Below are positions 1-12,668 of a stretch of 64,000 nt of DNA, piece by piece. A program made the translations under genes and the position numbers. How positions within the stretch are numbered: the first letter of the stretch is position 1; the number at the start of each line of letters is the position of its first letter. The stretch covers positions 1 through 64,000 of the forward strand of contig NZ_JADLQO010000003.1 in the NCBI RefSeq assembly GCF_015477775.1, given 5' to 3'. The notes under the pieces are model-generated. The model worked only from the letters and a program-made list of their open reading frames with translations, ran no database searches and had not been told where the DNA came from. The stretch comes from Nocardia abscessus (lineage in GTDB: Bacteria; Actinomycetota; Actinomycetes; Mycobacteriales; Mycobacteriaceae).

Positions 1-1806
<1,806 letters not shown>

Positions 1807-2435
1807 CTCGCGCCGCCCACGCATTCGCGCGGTCGTCACGGTATCTAATTACCCTTGGGATATCGATGGCACACCGTGCTCGACGCTGCCCGAACGCGAC
1901 TCGACAACGACGGTTCGACAGTGACGCGCAGGAAGCGCCACTTTCTCCGGTCAATTCGTATTTCGAGAGTTGGACAGCGCGCGGCCCGGCGCGACGTCCC
2001 AAATTACACCCAAATTCGATCGATGTCGAGGGCATAAAAAAATAGACACATGATTTCTCGTGTCTTCCCGTAGTAATAGTGACATCTCGGTCTGCCGTTC
2101 GTCAAGTCTATTAGCGGTAATTCGCCGGAAACGCCATCACATGAGCGGGAAGAAAGGCGTCGACGGCCACGGCGCTGCCTGCGACACGCTCGTCGACACC
2201 GGCGCGGGACCTCCCCGAACCGGCCGGAGCTCTCTGTTCGCGGTCGTGCCGCCCGCCAGGACTGCACCTGCGTGGACCTGGTCGCCGGGCGTATTGCGCA
2301 TGATGCGGATGTCGACCCGAGCACGGCGAACTCGCCGCCGCCGTAGGTGGGGGAGCGGCATGCCCCCCGATTACCTGCCCCCCGATTATTGGGCTCGCCG
2401 GGCTTTCCCCGGCAATCGATACTGGGATCGGCCGA
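1807..2435. other. Gene-poor interval upstream of rpoB2
   Basis: About 630 bases without a convincing gene. Several overlapping open frames exist on both strands, but none shows a recognisable family, a good ribosome binding site or a consistent third-position GC pattern. On the minus strand, directly upstream of rpoB2, an AT-rich TAATTAGATACC stretch (about 1839-1850) could hold its -10 region. A short tandem motif, CCCCCCGATTA, occurs twice near 2357-2387. The interval may hold decayed 5' sequence of the reductase gene to the right. Confidence 0.4.
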
Positions 2436-2640
2436 ATGGCGACGGTTCGATTGGACCCCGGGATGCGTGGATATGTGCGCTCGATCACAGAGCTGATCGG
2501 AGCGAGCGTGTCGTCCCGTGTCATCGCGGAGCCGAGGTTGCCTGATTCGTTGCTCGCTCGAATAGCCGCTGATGCGACGTTGGGGGCCGAGTCGGCCTCG
2601 ATCGGGACCGCGGAACTCGCCGTGCGCGCCCGAAGACGGT
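2436..2640 (+). pseudogene. Probable 5' remnant of the thioester reductase gene, out of frame
   Basis: An open frame starting with ATG at 2436 encodes about 68 residues, ending AADATLGAESASIGTAEL before running to a stop at 2646. That ending resembles the linker that precedes the reductase domain in carboxylic acid reductases and NRPS proteins (for example DATLDPDI followed by a proline-rich stretch and VLLTGATGFLG). The reductase core itself continues in the neighbouring frame as RPKTVLLTG from about 2630. Joining the two would need a single-base shift near 2620-2635. No carrier or adenylation domain is visible further upstream. This is an inference from sequence shape; a sequencing error at this point is the simplest alternative. 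Confidence 0.4.
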
Positions 2641-2644
2641 TCTC

Positions 2645-3739
2645 TTGACCGGCGCGACCGGATTCCTGGGATTACACCTGCTGAGTGAACTGGCAGCTCG
2701 CACCGAGGCCGAAATCTATTGCCTGGTGCGCGCCGCCGACAGGGACGAGGCGCTCGCACGGCTCGAGTCGGGGCTGCGGCACTACCGGCTGTGGCGGCCG
2801 GATTCGAGCTCCCGGATCGTTCCCGTGGTGGGGGACCTCGCCGAACCGCGATTCGGCACGAAAACCGAGGATTTCCACATGCTTTCCCAGGCGGACGCGA
2901 TCGTCCACAATGGCGCGCGCGTCAACCACGCCGAACCGTACGCGCGGCTACGCGGTGCGAATGTCGTGGGTACGCGAGCCGTATTGCGTTCGGCGCTGTC
3001 TCGCGGAATCCCGGTTCATATCGTGTCCACGACGTCTGTGGCAGTAGCGCACGGGCGATCGCCGGATGAACCGGTGCTCGAGTCGGATCGTCCGTCCCTG
3101 AGCGAGCTACCCGGCGGCGGCTACACGATGACCAAGTGGGTCGGAGAAGAGTTGATGGCACAGGCGGCCGCGAGCGGCCTTCCGGTAGCCGTCTATCGGC
3201 CCGACCGGGTATGCGGGCGTGCCCACGTGGGTGCGGTCAGCACGAACGACGCGTTCTGGACCCTCGTGCGCGCCGCGGTCGTCTTGGGCGCGGTACCCAC
3301 GGAGGATGCCGAGATCCGGCTCATTCCAGCGGATTACGTCGCAGCCGCCGTCGTGCACATCCTGCTTCACGGAGCGGCCACCCAGGTGCACCACTTGGTG
3401 AATCACACGTCGATTCCGCTCACCGACCTGTGGGACAGCCTGCGGCACAGGGGATACCGCCTTGCACCGCTGCCGATATCGGAGCTCGCCGCCCGATTGA
3501 CCACCTCCGGAGCCGGTGACGATCCCGGCCTCGCGCGCGCAGTGGTGTTGAGTCAGCAGAGCGGTCCGGGAACCGCGGAGTTCGACGACGCCAACACTGC
3601 CGCGGCGCTGGCCGAATCCGCCATCAGCTGCCCGCCGATGACCATCGACCTTCTCGACCGCCACCTCGACCATCTCATCGAGATCGGATTCCTCCCACCT
3701 CCGGCCATCACCGGGCAGCGCGAGGGCACCGGCTGGTAG
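2645..3739 (+). CDS. Thioester reductase (SDR-type, carboxylic acid reductase/NRPS R domain), 5' end broken
   Basis: NAD(P)H-dependent reductase of the kind that releases acyl thioesters as aldehydes or alcohols at the end of carboxylic acid reductases and some NRPSs. The Rossmann nucleotide motif TGATGFLG is at the very start, HNGARVNHAEPYARLRGANV and VSTTSVA follow, and the catalytic Tyr-Lys pair lies in YTMTKW. In this frame the only available start is TTG 2645, which cuts off the preceding strand (RPKTVL); the frame stays open back to 2573 without ATG or GTG. The protein therefore looks like a domain stranded without its adenylation and carrier domains. A perfect hairpin follows the stop. 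Function as an aldehyde-forming enzyme is doubtful in this state. Confidence 0.75.
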   Translation: MTGATGFLGLHLLSELAARTEAEIYCLVRAADRDEALARLESGLRHYRLWRPDSSSRIVPVVGDLAEPRFGTKTEDFHMLSQADAIVHNGARVNHAEPYARLRGANVVGTRAVLRSALSRGIPVHIVSTTSVAVAHGRSPDEPVLESDRPSLSELPGGGYTMTKWVGEELMAQAAASGLPVAVYRPDRVCGRAHVGAVSTNDAFWTLVRAAVVLGAVPTEDAEIRLIPADYVAAAVVHILLHGAATQVHHLVNHTSIPLTDLWDSLRHRGYRLAPLPISELAARLTTSGAGDDPGLARAVVLSQQSGPGTAEFDDANTAAALAESAISCPPMTIDLLDRHLDHLIEIGFLPPPAITGQREGTGW

Positions 3740-3744
3740 AACGA

Positions 3745-3776
3745 AGCCAGGCCGGCCCCGAAGGGCCGGCCTGGCT
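3745..3776. terminator. Bidirectional intrinsic-type terminator hairpin
   Basis: A perfect inverted repeat with 14-base arms (3745-3758 and 3763-3776) and a CGAA tetraloop. It lies between the stop of the reductase gene and the stop of the convergent katG, so it can serve both. No long T tract follows, as is common in high-GC actinobacteria. Confidence 0.85.
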
Positions 3777-3789
3777 CCGCGCATACAGC

Positions 3790-6500
<2,711 letters not shown>

Positions 6501-6536
6501 GCACGGAAGTCTCGTCCGCTTTCTGGAACGAGTCAA
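6501..6536 (-). promoter_or_regulatory. furA-katG promoter and probable FurA operator
   Basis: Read on the minus strand, TTGACT (6536-6531) is followed after 17 bases by GAGACT (6513-6508) and then, 7 bases on, the GTG start of furA. The stretch TTGACTCGTTCCAGAAA is AT-rich for this genome and resembles, from memory, the conserved element upstream of furA in mycobacteria and Streptomyces where FurA binds its own promoter. Confidence 0.6.
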
Positions 6537-6540
6537 GAGT

Positions 6541-7117
6541 CTGCGGCAAAGTCGCGCTGATCGATTCGATCGAGTTCTCGGCGCGGTAGGAGAGCCCGGA
6601 TCCGGCAGGCCCGCGTACGCACCCGTCGCCTGTTCGGCTTCCGCGTCGCATCCCGGGTCGGCGGAATTCGGGACGGGGCTCTGTTTGCGCAGCGATTGCG
6701 GTAAGCGCCGCCGGTGTGGTCGTCGGTCGCGGCGGCGGTTCCGGGAGGTCTGCCGCCGTCGACGCGTCGCCGATCTGCCGTTGCGGCTGCCTTTGCCCAG
6801 ATATGTGACTCACCATTATGACTAGTTAGAGGTGGTCACGATGCGGTGGGTCGAGTTCGCCTGCCGGTATCGACCACGTGTAGTCCTCCCTGGATGTGCG
6901 GCTAATGTGCTGGTGTAGAGGCCATCTGCGTCAACTCCGCTGGATCTCGAGGAGGGGCGGGGTGAGTCGGGGTCAATTTCCGAAAAGCTGGGACAGTCCG
7001 CTCCGTGACTTGATAAGTTAATGACTGTTCTGATCCGCAGAACGATGCGGAACGGGCGCGACCGACTTACATCGATCAACACGGTGGCGCTCGGGCTCAA
7101 TGAGGAGTGGCGAAGAC
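6541..7117. other. Intergenic interval between furA and lcp
   Basis: Nearly 580 bases without a supportable gene. Open frames on either strand lack family features and look like chance frames of GC-rich DNA. The right half (about 6800-7060) is more AT-rich and probably carries the lcp promoter, including TTGATAAGTTAATGACTG at 7011-7028 and the inverted repeat at 7034-7051. Confidence 0.45.
7034..7051. promoter_or_regulatory. Inverted repeat upstream of lcp, possible operator
   Basis: TCCGCA, a 6-base spacer, then TGCGGA form a perfect palindrome 66 bases before the lcp start, just downstream of an AT-rich promoter-like stretch. A repressor site for the latex-clearing gene is possible (a TetR-type LcpR is known in Gordonia), but no such regulator gene is adjacent. 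Confidence 0.3.
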
Positions 7118-8359
7118 ATGGATGGACTCAGCAGGCGCAACGCGTTGAAGGCCGGTGGAGTATTGGGTGCGGTCGGCGCACTGGCCATGGCGACCCCGGC
7201 GCGGGCGGAGCCGTGGACGTGGTCTCCCGAGGGCTCGGTGGCGGGCAGCGGGGACGGGGCTGATCCGCTCACCGTCTGGGACCCCGAGGCCGACCAGTTG
7301 GTCGCCTCACTACTGGACCGAGGCGAAGTGCCAAGGGTCAATGAATTGTTGCGGACCTGGACCAGGAACGGTCAGCCGTTGCCGGCCGGTCTGCCGTCCG
7401 ACCTGCGGGACTTCATGGAGTATGCCCGTCGGATGCCGCAGTGGGCCGATCAGGGAAAACTGGCCACCGCGGTCGAGTTCAACAAGAAGCGCGGCCTCTA
7501 TCTCGGCGTGCTGTACGGGCTGGCCAGCGGCATGATGAGCACGGTCATTCCGAAGGAGGCGCGCGCGGTCTACTACTCCAAGGGCGGTCACGATCTGAAG
7601 GACCGAATCCTGAAGACCGCCAAACTGGGTTACGACATCGGCACCGCGAATGCCTATGGCCCCGACGGCGAAATGGTCGTCACCTGCCTCAAGACCCGGC
7701 TGGTGCATGCCGCGGTGCGTCACCTGCTGCCACAGTCGCCGCACTGGGTGCACTCGGCCGAAGAGGACATCCCGATCAGTCAGAACGACATGATGGTGAC
7801 CTGGCACAGCCTGCCCACCACCGTCATGAAGCACCTGACCGCCTGGAAGGTTCCGATTCCCCCCGCCGAGTCGGAGGCATTCCTGCACTCCTGGCAGCTG
7901 TGCGCGCACATGCTCGGTATCCGCGACGAGTACATACCCAACTCGTGGAACGAGGCCAACTCCCAGGCCGCGCAGGTCCTCGATCCGATACTGGCGCCGA
8001 CCCCGGAGGGCGCCAAGCTCGCCGACCGATTGCTGCGACTCGGGGTCAACCTCGATTTCGCCGTCCTGAGCAAGCCGGTCCTCGGCGCGTTCACCCGCTT
8101 CCTGCTCGGCGACAAGATCGCCGACGGGCTGGCCATCGCGAGGGAGCCGGTCTGGGACCCGCTGCTGCGGGTGAGCTGGGGCCCGTTCATCGCGGTTCGC
8201 GAAGGCCTGCTCCCGGTCGTCCCGCTGGCGCCGGACGCCTACTGGCTCTTCGACGAGTTCCTCCGTCAGGCGGCGCTGATCTACCTGGCCGAACTGCGGA
8301 TGCCGATCAGCATCGAACTGCCGGTGATGAATCGGGATATGAGCAAACCGCCACGCTGA
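7118..8359 (+). CDS. lcp: Latex-clearing protein, Tat-exported haem b rubber oxygenase
   Basis: Extracellular dioxygenase that cleaves cis-1,4-polyisoprene into oligo-isoprenoid aldehydes and ketones. The start ATG 7118 follows GAGGAG by 9 bases and gives 413 residues, near the 407 of Streptomyces K30 Lcp. The N terminus MDGLSRRNALKAGG is a twin-arginine signal with an AxA cleavage site (ATPARA). The DUF2236 core keeps the known Lcp residues one position earlier than in K30: R163, haem ligand K166 and T167 in KDRILKTAKLGYDIG, and H197 in KTRLVHAAVRHLL. The K30 partner genes oxiA and oxiB are not beside it. Close similarity along the whole length, recalled from the K30 sequence, makes the call strong; activity on rubber is inferred. 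Confidence 0.92.
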   Translation: MDGLSRRNALKAGGVLGAVGALAMATPARAEPWTWSPEGSVAGSGDGADPLTVWDPEADQLVASLLDRGEVPRVNELLRTWTRNGQPLPAGLPSDLRDFMEYARRMPQWADQGKLATAVEFNKKRGLYLGVLYGLASGMMSTVIPKEARAVYYSKGGHDLKDRILKTAKLGYDIGTANAYGPDGEMVVTCLKTRLVHAAVRHLLPQSPHWVHSAEEDIPISQNDMMVTWHSLPTTVMKHLTAWKVPIPPAESEAFLHSWQLCAHMLGIRDEYIPNSWNEANSQAAQVLDPILAPTPEGAKLADRLLRLGVNLDFAVLSKPVLGAFTRFLLGDKIADGLAIAREPVWDPLLRVSWGPFIAVREGLLPVVPLAPDAYWLFDEFLRQAALIYLAELRMPISIELPVMNRDMSKPPR

Positions 8360-8626
8360 TCTCGTGACGCCCGGCCTTCCGGCGTCCGTCTCGAGGGCGG
8401 ACCGCTGGTCCGATCGGCATCGCGGCCCCGGGTACCCCGATGTCGAGTCGGGTCGCCCTGGAAGACGGAGGCCGGACGGCGGCCGCGCGGGTTCGGAGGA
8501 CACGGTGATCCGCGACCGGCGCCGGGCGGCGCGCGCTCTGTTGCGGCGACGTCTGCTCGAGGCCGCGGAAGCGGAGTGACCCGCTGGCGAGCGGCGAATG
8601 TCCGTGTCGCGAATTATCGTGGGGTC

Positions 8627-9310
8627 GTGCGGATTCGATTGCGGCGGCGGGTGTACCTGGGCGCCGAATACGCGACACTGTTCTTCGGTGGAGCGACCGT
8701 CTACAACGCGGTGTTGCGGGGCAGATCGCCGATACCCGCGCTGCTGGCGCTGGCTGCGGGTGCGGCGGTCTACCTCCGGCGCTCACCCGATTTCGATCGC
8801 GCCGCGCTGTGGCGCAGTGCGGCCTTGCGGACGCAGGCGCGCTCGATGGCGGCTTGGGCAGGGTCGAGTGCGGTGGCGCTCACCGCGGCGGTCGCGGTGT
8901 CGCGCCGGGAGGATCTGTTCGACCTGCCACGACGCAATCCCCTCCTGTGGCTGGCGGTGATGGTGCTCTATCCCGCGTTGAGCGTGTACCCGCAGGAGTT
9001 GATCTTCCGCTCCTTCCTGTTCCATCGGTACGCGCCGGTCTTCGGCGAAGGGCCCGTGCTGGTGATCGCGAGTGCGGCCGCGTTCGGCTTCGTGCACATC
9101 GTCTTCGGTAGCTGGTTCTCGGTGATCGCCAGCGGTGTGGGCGGCTGGATCTTCGCGTCGCGATACCTGCGGACGCAGTCGCTGTTCACCGCTTCGGTAG
9201 AGCACTCGGTGTACGGAATGGTCGTATTCACGGTCGGTTTGGGCCGGTACTTCTATCACGGCTCCACGCAGCCGGCTCGCCTCCGAATGGTCGGGCGCGC
9301 ACCGGCTTGA
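8627..9310 (+). CDS. CPBP-family intramembrane metalloprotease (Abi/Rce1-like)
   Basis: Multi-pass membrane protein of about 227 residues with the CPBP motifs in order: YPQELIFRSFLFHRY, GFVHIVFGSW and SVEHSVYGM. The family motif is EExxxR; here the first Glu is Gln (QELIFR), while the second Glu, the Arg and the later His residues are kept. Such proteases process prenylated or other membrane substrates, but no substrate is indicated here. I prefer GTG 8627, which lies 6 bases behind TATCGT and could be leaderless; a GTG at 8576 would add 17 residues with no better ribosome binding site. The neighbours give no functional clue. Confidence 0.75.
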   Translation: MRIRLRRRVYLGAEYATLFFGGATVYNAVLRGRSPIPALLALAAGAAVYLRRSPDFDRAALWRSAALRTQARSMAAWAGSSAVALTAAVAVSRREDLFDLPRRNPLLWLAVMVLYPALSVYPQELIFRSFLFHRYAPVFGEGPVLVIASAAAFGFVHIVFGSWFSVIASGVGGWIFASRYLRTQSLFTASVEHSVYGMVVFTVGLGRYFYHGSTQPARLRMVGRAPA

Positions 9311-9362
9311 GAACCGGCAATCGACCGGGTGCGATTCTCCGCGCGCCGGGTATCCGCCCACC

Positions 9363-10691
9363 GTGGTCGATTCTCTGCGCCGGGTTGTCGGTACGCCCCT
9401 GCTGTTCTTCTTCATCCTCGGCGACATCCTGGGCGCGGGCGTATACGTGCTGGTCGGGGCCATCGCGGGGCAGTCCGGCGGCGCGGTCTGGTTGCCGCTG
9501 CTGGTCGCCCTCGGTCTCGCCTGCCTCACCGCCGGTTCCTATGCCGAGTTGGCGACCAAGTATCCGAAGGCGGGCGGCTCCGCCCACTACACCAGCCGCG
9601 CGCTCGGCCCGGCCGCCGGATCGTTCGTCGGCTTCTGCATGCTCGCGGCCGGTGTCGTATCGGTCGCGGCGCTGAGCAGGGCGTTCGCGGCGGACTATCT
9701 GCACGCCTTGGTGGCGTTGCCCACGGTCGCCGTCGTGGTGGTGTTCCTCGCCGCACTGGCGTTGCTCAATATCTACGGCATCAAAGAGTCCCTGGGCGCC
9801 AACGCGGCGGCGACGCTGGTCGAGCTCGGCGGCCTGGTCGTGGTGATCGGGCTCGGAGCGTGGGTGATCATCCGGGGCGACGCCGATCCGGGCAGGCTCA
9901 CCCAGGTGGGGACAGCCGAGCACGGTGTCGTCGGCGCGACGCTCGCGGGCGCCGTCTTGGCGTTCTACTCGTTCGTGGGATTCGAGACCTCCGTGAATCT
10001 GGCCGAGGAAGTCGCCGACCCACGCAGGTCCTACCCGCGAGCCCTCTTCGGGGCGCTGCTCGCCGCCGGTGGCGTGTACGTACTGATCGGGGTGGTGGCC
10101 GGTGCGGTCGTACCCACCGATCGGCTGGCGAGCTCGAGCGCTCCGCTCCTGGAGGTGGTTCGCCTGGCCGGAGGTGTTCCGGAGAGGTTGTTCGCGGTGG
10201 TCGCCTTGGTCGCGGTGGCGAACGGCGCGCTGCTGACCGGCATCATGTCCTCGCGGTTGGCCTATGGCATGGCCCGCGAGGGGCTGCTTCCCGGTGTGTT
10301 GGGCCGGATCCTGCCCGGCCGTCGCACGCCGTGGGTGGCGATCGTGACGACGGCGACGGTGTCGCTGCTGCTCGCCCTGACCGGTGAGGTGGCCTCGCTT
10401 GCCGAGACACTGGTGTTGTTGCTGCTGATCGTGTTCGCGGCGGTCAATGGGTCGGTGCTGATCCTGCGGCGCGAAGGCGACGGGGCGGAGCGCTTTCGCG
10501 TGCCCGCGGTCGTGCCCTGGGCCGGTCTGGCTTCCTGCTTGTTCCTGTTCACCCGGATCGCCGGGGAAGTGTGGCTTCGAGGCAGCATCCTCATCGCCGT
10601 GGGAGTTCTGCTCGCGGTCGTGAACGCGGTCCGCGCGCGCCGGTCCGAGCCGCACGGTCACAGCGCCTTCCTGACGAAGCGCGGAACCTGA
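9363..10691 (+). CDS. APC-family amino acid permease
   Basis: Inner-membrane transporter of 442 residues with about 12 hydrophobic segments. The first helix, LLFFFILGDILGAGVYVLVG, contains the broken-helix GAGVY motif of amino acid/polyamine/organocation permeases. YAELATKYPKAGGSAHYTSR is the following conserved loop, and FYSFVGFETSVNLAEEVADP the helix-6 substrate region. The GTG 9363 start has no clear ribosome binding site. Substrate cannot be read from sequence; the EEVADP signature fits neutral or cationic amino acid carriers. It stands alone between the CPBP protease and a split-barrel protein. Confidence 0.85.
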   Translation: MVDSLRRVVGTPLLFFFILGDILGAGVYVLVGAIAGQSGGAVWLPLLVALGLACLTAGSYAELATKYPKAGGSAHYTSRALGPAAGSFVGFCMLAAGVVSVAALSRAFAADYLHALVALPTVAVVVVFLAALALLNIYGIKESLGANAAATLVELGGLVVVIGLGAWVIIRGDADPGRLTQVGTAEHGVVGATLAGAVLAFYSFVGFETSVNLAEEVADPRRSYPRALFGALLAAGGVYVLIGVVAGAVVPTDRLASSSAPLLEVVRLAGGVPERLFAVVALVAVANGALLTGIMSSRLAYGMAREGLLPGVLGRILPGRRTPWVAIVTTATVSLLLALTGEVASLAETLVLLLLIVFAAVNGSVLILRREGDGAERFRVPAVVPWAGLASCLFLFTRIAGEVWLRGSILIAVGVLLAVVNAVRARRSEPHGHSAFLTKRGT

Positions 10692-10906
10692 CTGTTCGCC
10701 CGCAGATCAGGAACCGGACGACACGAACCTGCCTGACCTGGTGGGACGCGGAATCCATGAGTAAATGAGTAGATTTTCTCAGAGCCGCGAACTGGTGCCC
10801 GGCGTCCTCCCGGACACCCGGCAACGGCGCCGCGGCGGCGCTCGCAGTACGGAGATCGGATCGGCATTCACTGACCACGCACCTGTCCCCGGAGGGTTCC
10901 TACGCA

Positions 10907-11446
10907 ATGACGTCCTCAGCGCACGGCAGCTTCTCGCTCGGCAGCGGAGTCCACGGCTATACCCGGCAGAGAGGTAGACCGGATCCGGAGCGCCTGCGCG
11001 CCGTACCGGACCGTCCCAGCGAGTGGCACCCGGGGATGCTCTGGTGGGATGCGAGCACAGTGCTGGTCACCTACCCTCGGCCGGACTCGACCGGGCACTG
11101 GAATACGGTGCCGCATCTGGTGTTGCCGATCGACCACGGCCGCTTGGCTTTCCAGGTCTCGTCGCATTCGAGCGAGGCTCGGTACCTCGCCCGCGAACAT
11201 CGGGTCATCGTGCAAGCCGCCGACTGGCGCGGCGAGCCGGCGCTCGGGTCGCGGCAGCACCACGGCGTAGCCGAGTCGGTGCGGACCGGGCCGGTGTTCG
11301 ATCAGGTGCGCGACGGCATGCACACGAAATACGGAAGACGCGTCGGCCTGGCGCGGCTCGGACACCGGCTGGCCATGGGTGCGGCGCCCTACGGTGACGT
11401 CGTGGTCATCGTCGATGTGCGCGAAAACCGCCGCTCCGGCGCATGA
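10907..11446 (+). CDS. PPOX-class split beta-barrel flavin/F420 oxidoreductase-like protein
   Basis: A 179-residue soluble protein that looks like the pyridoxamine-phosphate-oxidase fold used by F420- or FMN-binding reductases of actinobacteria. HWNTVPHLVLPIDHGRLAF matches the first strands, SSHSSEARYLAREHRVIVQA the loop and strand that carry the basic residue after the cofactor site, and VRDGMHTKYGRRVGLARLG the C-terminal helix region of Rv1155-like proteins. The ATG start is preceded by GGAGGG at about 10 bases. Substrate and cofactor are not determined. The next gene is also an F420-type oxidoreductase, which weakly favours F420. Confidence 0.55.
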   Translation: MTSSAHGSFSLGSGVHGYTRQRGRPDPERLRAVPDRPSEWHPGMLWWDASTVLVTYPRPDSTGHWNTVPHLVLPIDHGRLAFQVSSHSSEARYLAREHRVIVQAADWRGEPALGSRQHHGVAESVRTGPVFDQVRDGMHTKYGRRVGLARLGHRLAMGAAPYGDVVVIVDVRENRRSGA

Positions 11447-11583
11447 CGTGCGCCCTGCTGTGCCACGTTGCGCGCCCGTGGAAGCTTTCTCGCCGGACTG
11501 GACACATGCACGGAGTGCTGTCCATACGATGAGGTCGTCGTGTCGCGGAAGGCGTGGCGCACCGATGGCCGGCGGAGGTCGCT

Positions 11584-12591
11584 GTGAAGGTTCATCTACA
11601 GGTCGCTGGAGCGCCCCGGCAGGTCGCGACCGACGCGTGGGAGCTGGCCGAGACCGGGGCCGACGGCCTGTTCACCTTCGAGGGCCCGCACGACGTGTTC
11701 TTCCCGCTCGTCGTCGCGGCCGGTGCGACGAGACTGGAACTGATGACGAATGTGGCGATCGCCGGGCCGCGCAGCCCGATGCATTTGGCGCATTCGGCCT
11801 ACGACCTGCAGATATACAGTGAGGGTCGGTTCCGGCTCGGGCTGGGCTCGCAGATCCGCGCGCACATCGAGAAGCGCTACGGCAGCAGCTGGGGTGCGCC
11901 CGCGGCGCGCACCGCGGAGAGTGTGGCGGCGGTGAAGTCGATCTTCGCCGCGTGGGAAGGACTGGCGCCGTTGCAATTTCGCGGCAAGTACTTCACACAC
12001 ACGCTGATGCCGCCCACCTTCGATCCCGGCCCGAACCCGTTCGGGCCCCCGCCGGTGCTGATGGGCGCGCTCGGGCCCGTGATGACCCGTAAGGCCGCCG
12101 AGGTCGCCGACGGACTGCTGGTGATGCCGTTCAACAGCGAGCGGCACTTCGCCGAGCGCACCCTGCCCGCCCTCGCCGAGGGTCTGCGCCTCTCCGGCCG
12201 GACCGCGGCGGAATTTCCGGTGATCGGTCAGGTCATGGTCGCGCTGGGGCGCACCGAGCGAGCGCTGACCGCCGCGGTGGGCGGGGTGGGCTCGCTGATC
12301 GCGTTCTACGGGTCCACCCCCGCCTATCGCCCGGTCCTCGAGGTCGAGGGATGGGCGCAGCTGCACGACCGGCTCAACGCGCTGTCCAAGACGGGCGCTT
12401 TCGCCGAGATGCGAGCGCTGGTGAGCGAGGAGATGGTGCGCACGATCGGGGTGGTCGGCACGCCGGAGGAGTGCGCGGCGCAGATCCGAAGCCGCTTCGG
12501 CGCCGGCATCGGCGAGGTGTGCTGCTATTTCCCGGGCTACCCACCGGACGCCGCGGACGTAGCCGACCTGGTGGACGCGTTGCACGCATGA
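11584..12591 (+). CDS. F420-dependent LLM-class oxidoreductase (TIGR03617-like)
   Basis: A 335-residue TIM-barrel protein of the luciferase-like/F420 reductase superfamily. Typical features are ETGADGLFTFEGPHDVFFPL near the N terminus, LELMTNVAIAGPRSPMHLAH, the strand and loop GRFRLGLGSQIRAHIEKRYG, and VVGTPEECAAQIRSRFGAGI at the C-terminal end. I chose GTG 11584, directly behind GGCGGAGGTC; a frame open to 11554 would add ten residues without an RBS. These enzymes transfer hydride between F420 and diverse substrates; the substrate here is unknown. It lies 78 bases before the sulfatase gene on the same strand. Confidence 0.8.
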   Translation: MKVHLQVAGAPRQVATDAWELAETGADGLFTFEGPHDVFFPLVVAAGATRLELMTNVAIAGPRSPMHLAHSAYDLQIYSEGRFRLGLGSQIRAHIEKRYGSSWGAPAARTAESVAAVKSIFAAWEGLAPLQFRGKYFTHTLMPPTFDPGPNPFGPPPVLMGALGPVMTRKAAEVADGLLVMPFNSERHFAERTLPALAEGLRLSGRTAAEFPVIGQVMVALGRTERALTAAVGGVGSLIAFYGSTPAYRPVLEVEGWAQLHDRLNALSKTGAFAEMRALVSEEMVRTIGVVGTPEECAAQIRSRFGAGIGEVCCYFPGYPPDAADVADLVDALHA

Positions 12592-12668
12592 CGCGCACGA
12601 GCAGCGACAAACCACCCGGTCACCTGTTCGGCGCACGGTGCGCGAAAGAGTGGTGACCCGGGGATCAG

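Noticed and set aside
2060..2545. Possible genes on either strand upstream of the reductase (161 codons on plus, 137 on minus)
   Set aside because: No family features, low-complexity Arg/Pro composition, no convincing RBS, and mutually overlapping frames.
8364..8579. A 71-residue frame right after lcp
   Set aside because: No RBS, very Arg-rich composition typical of chance frames in GC-rich DNA, no recognisable relative.
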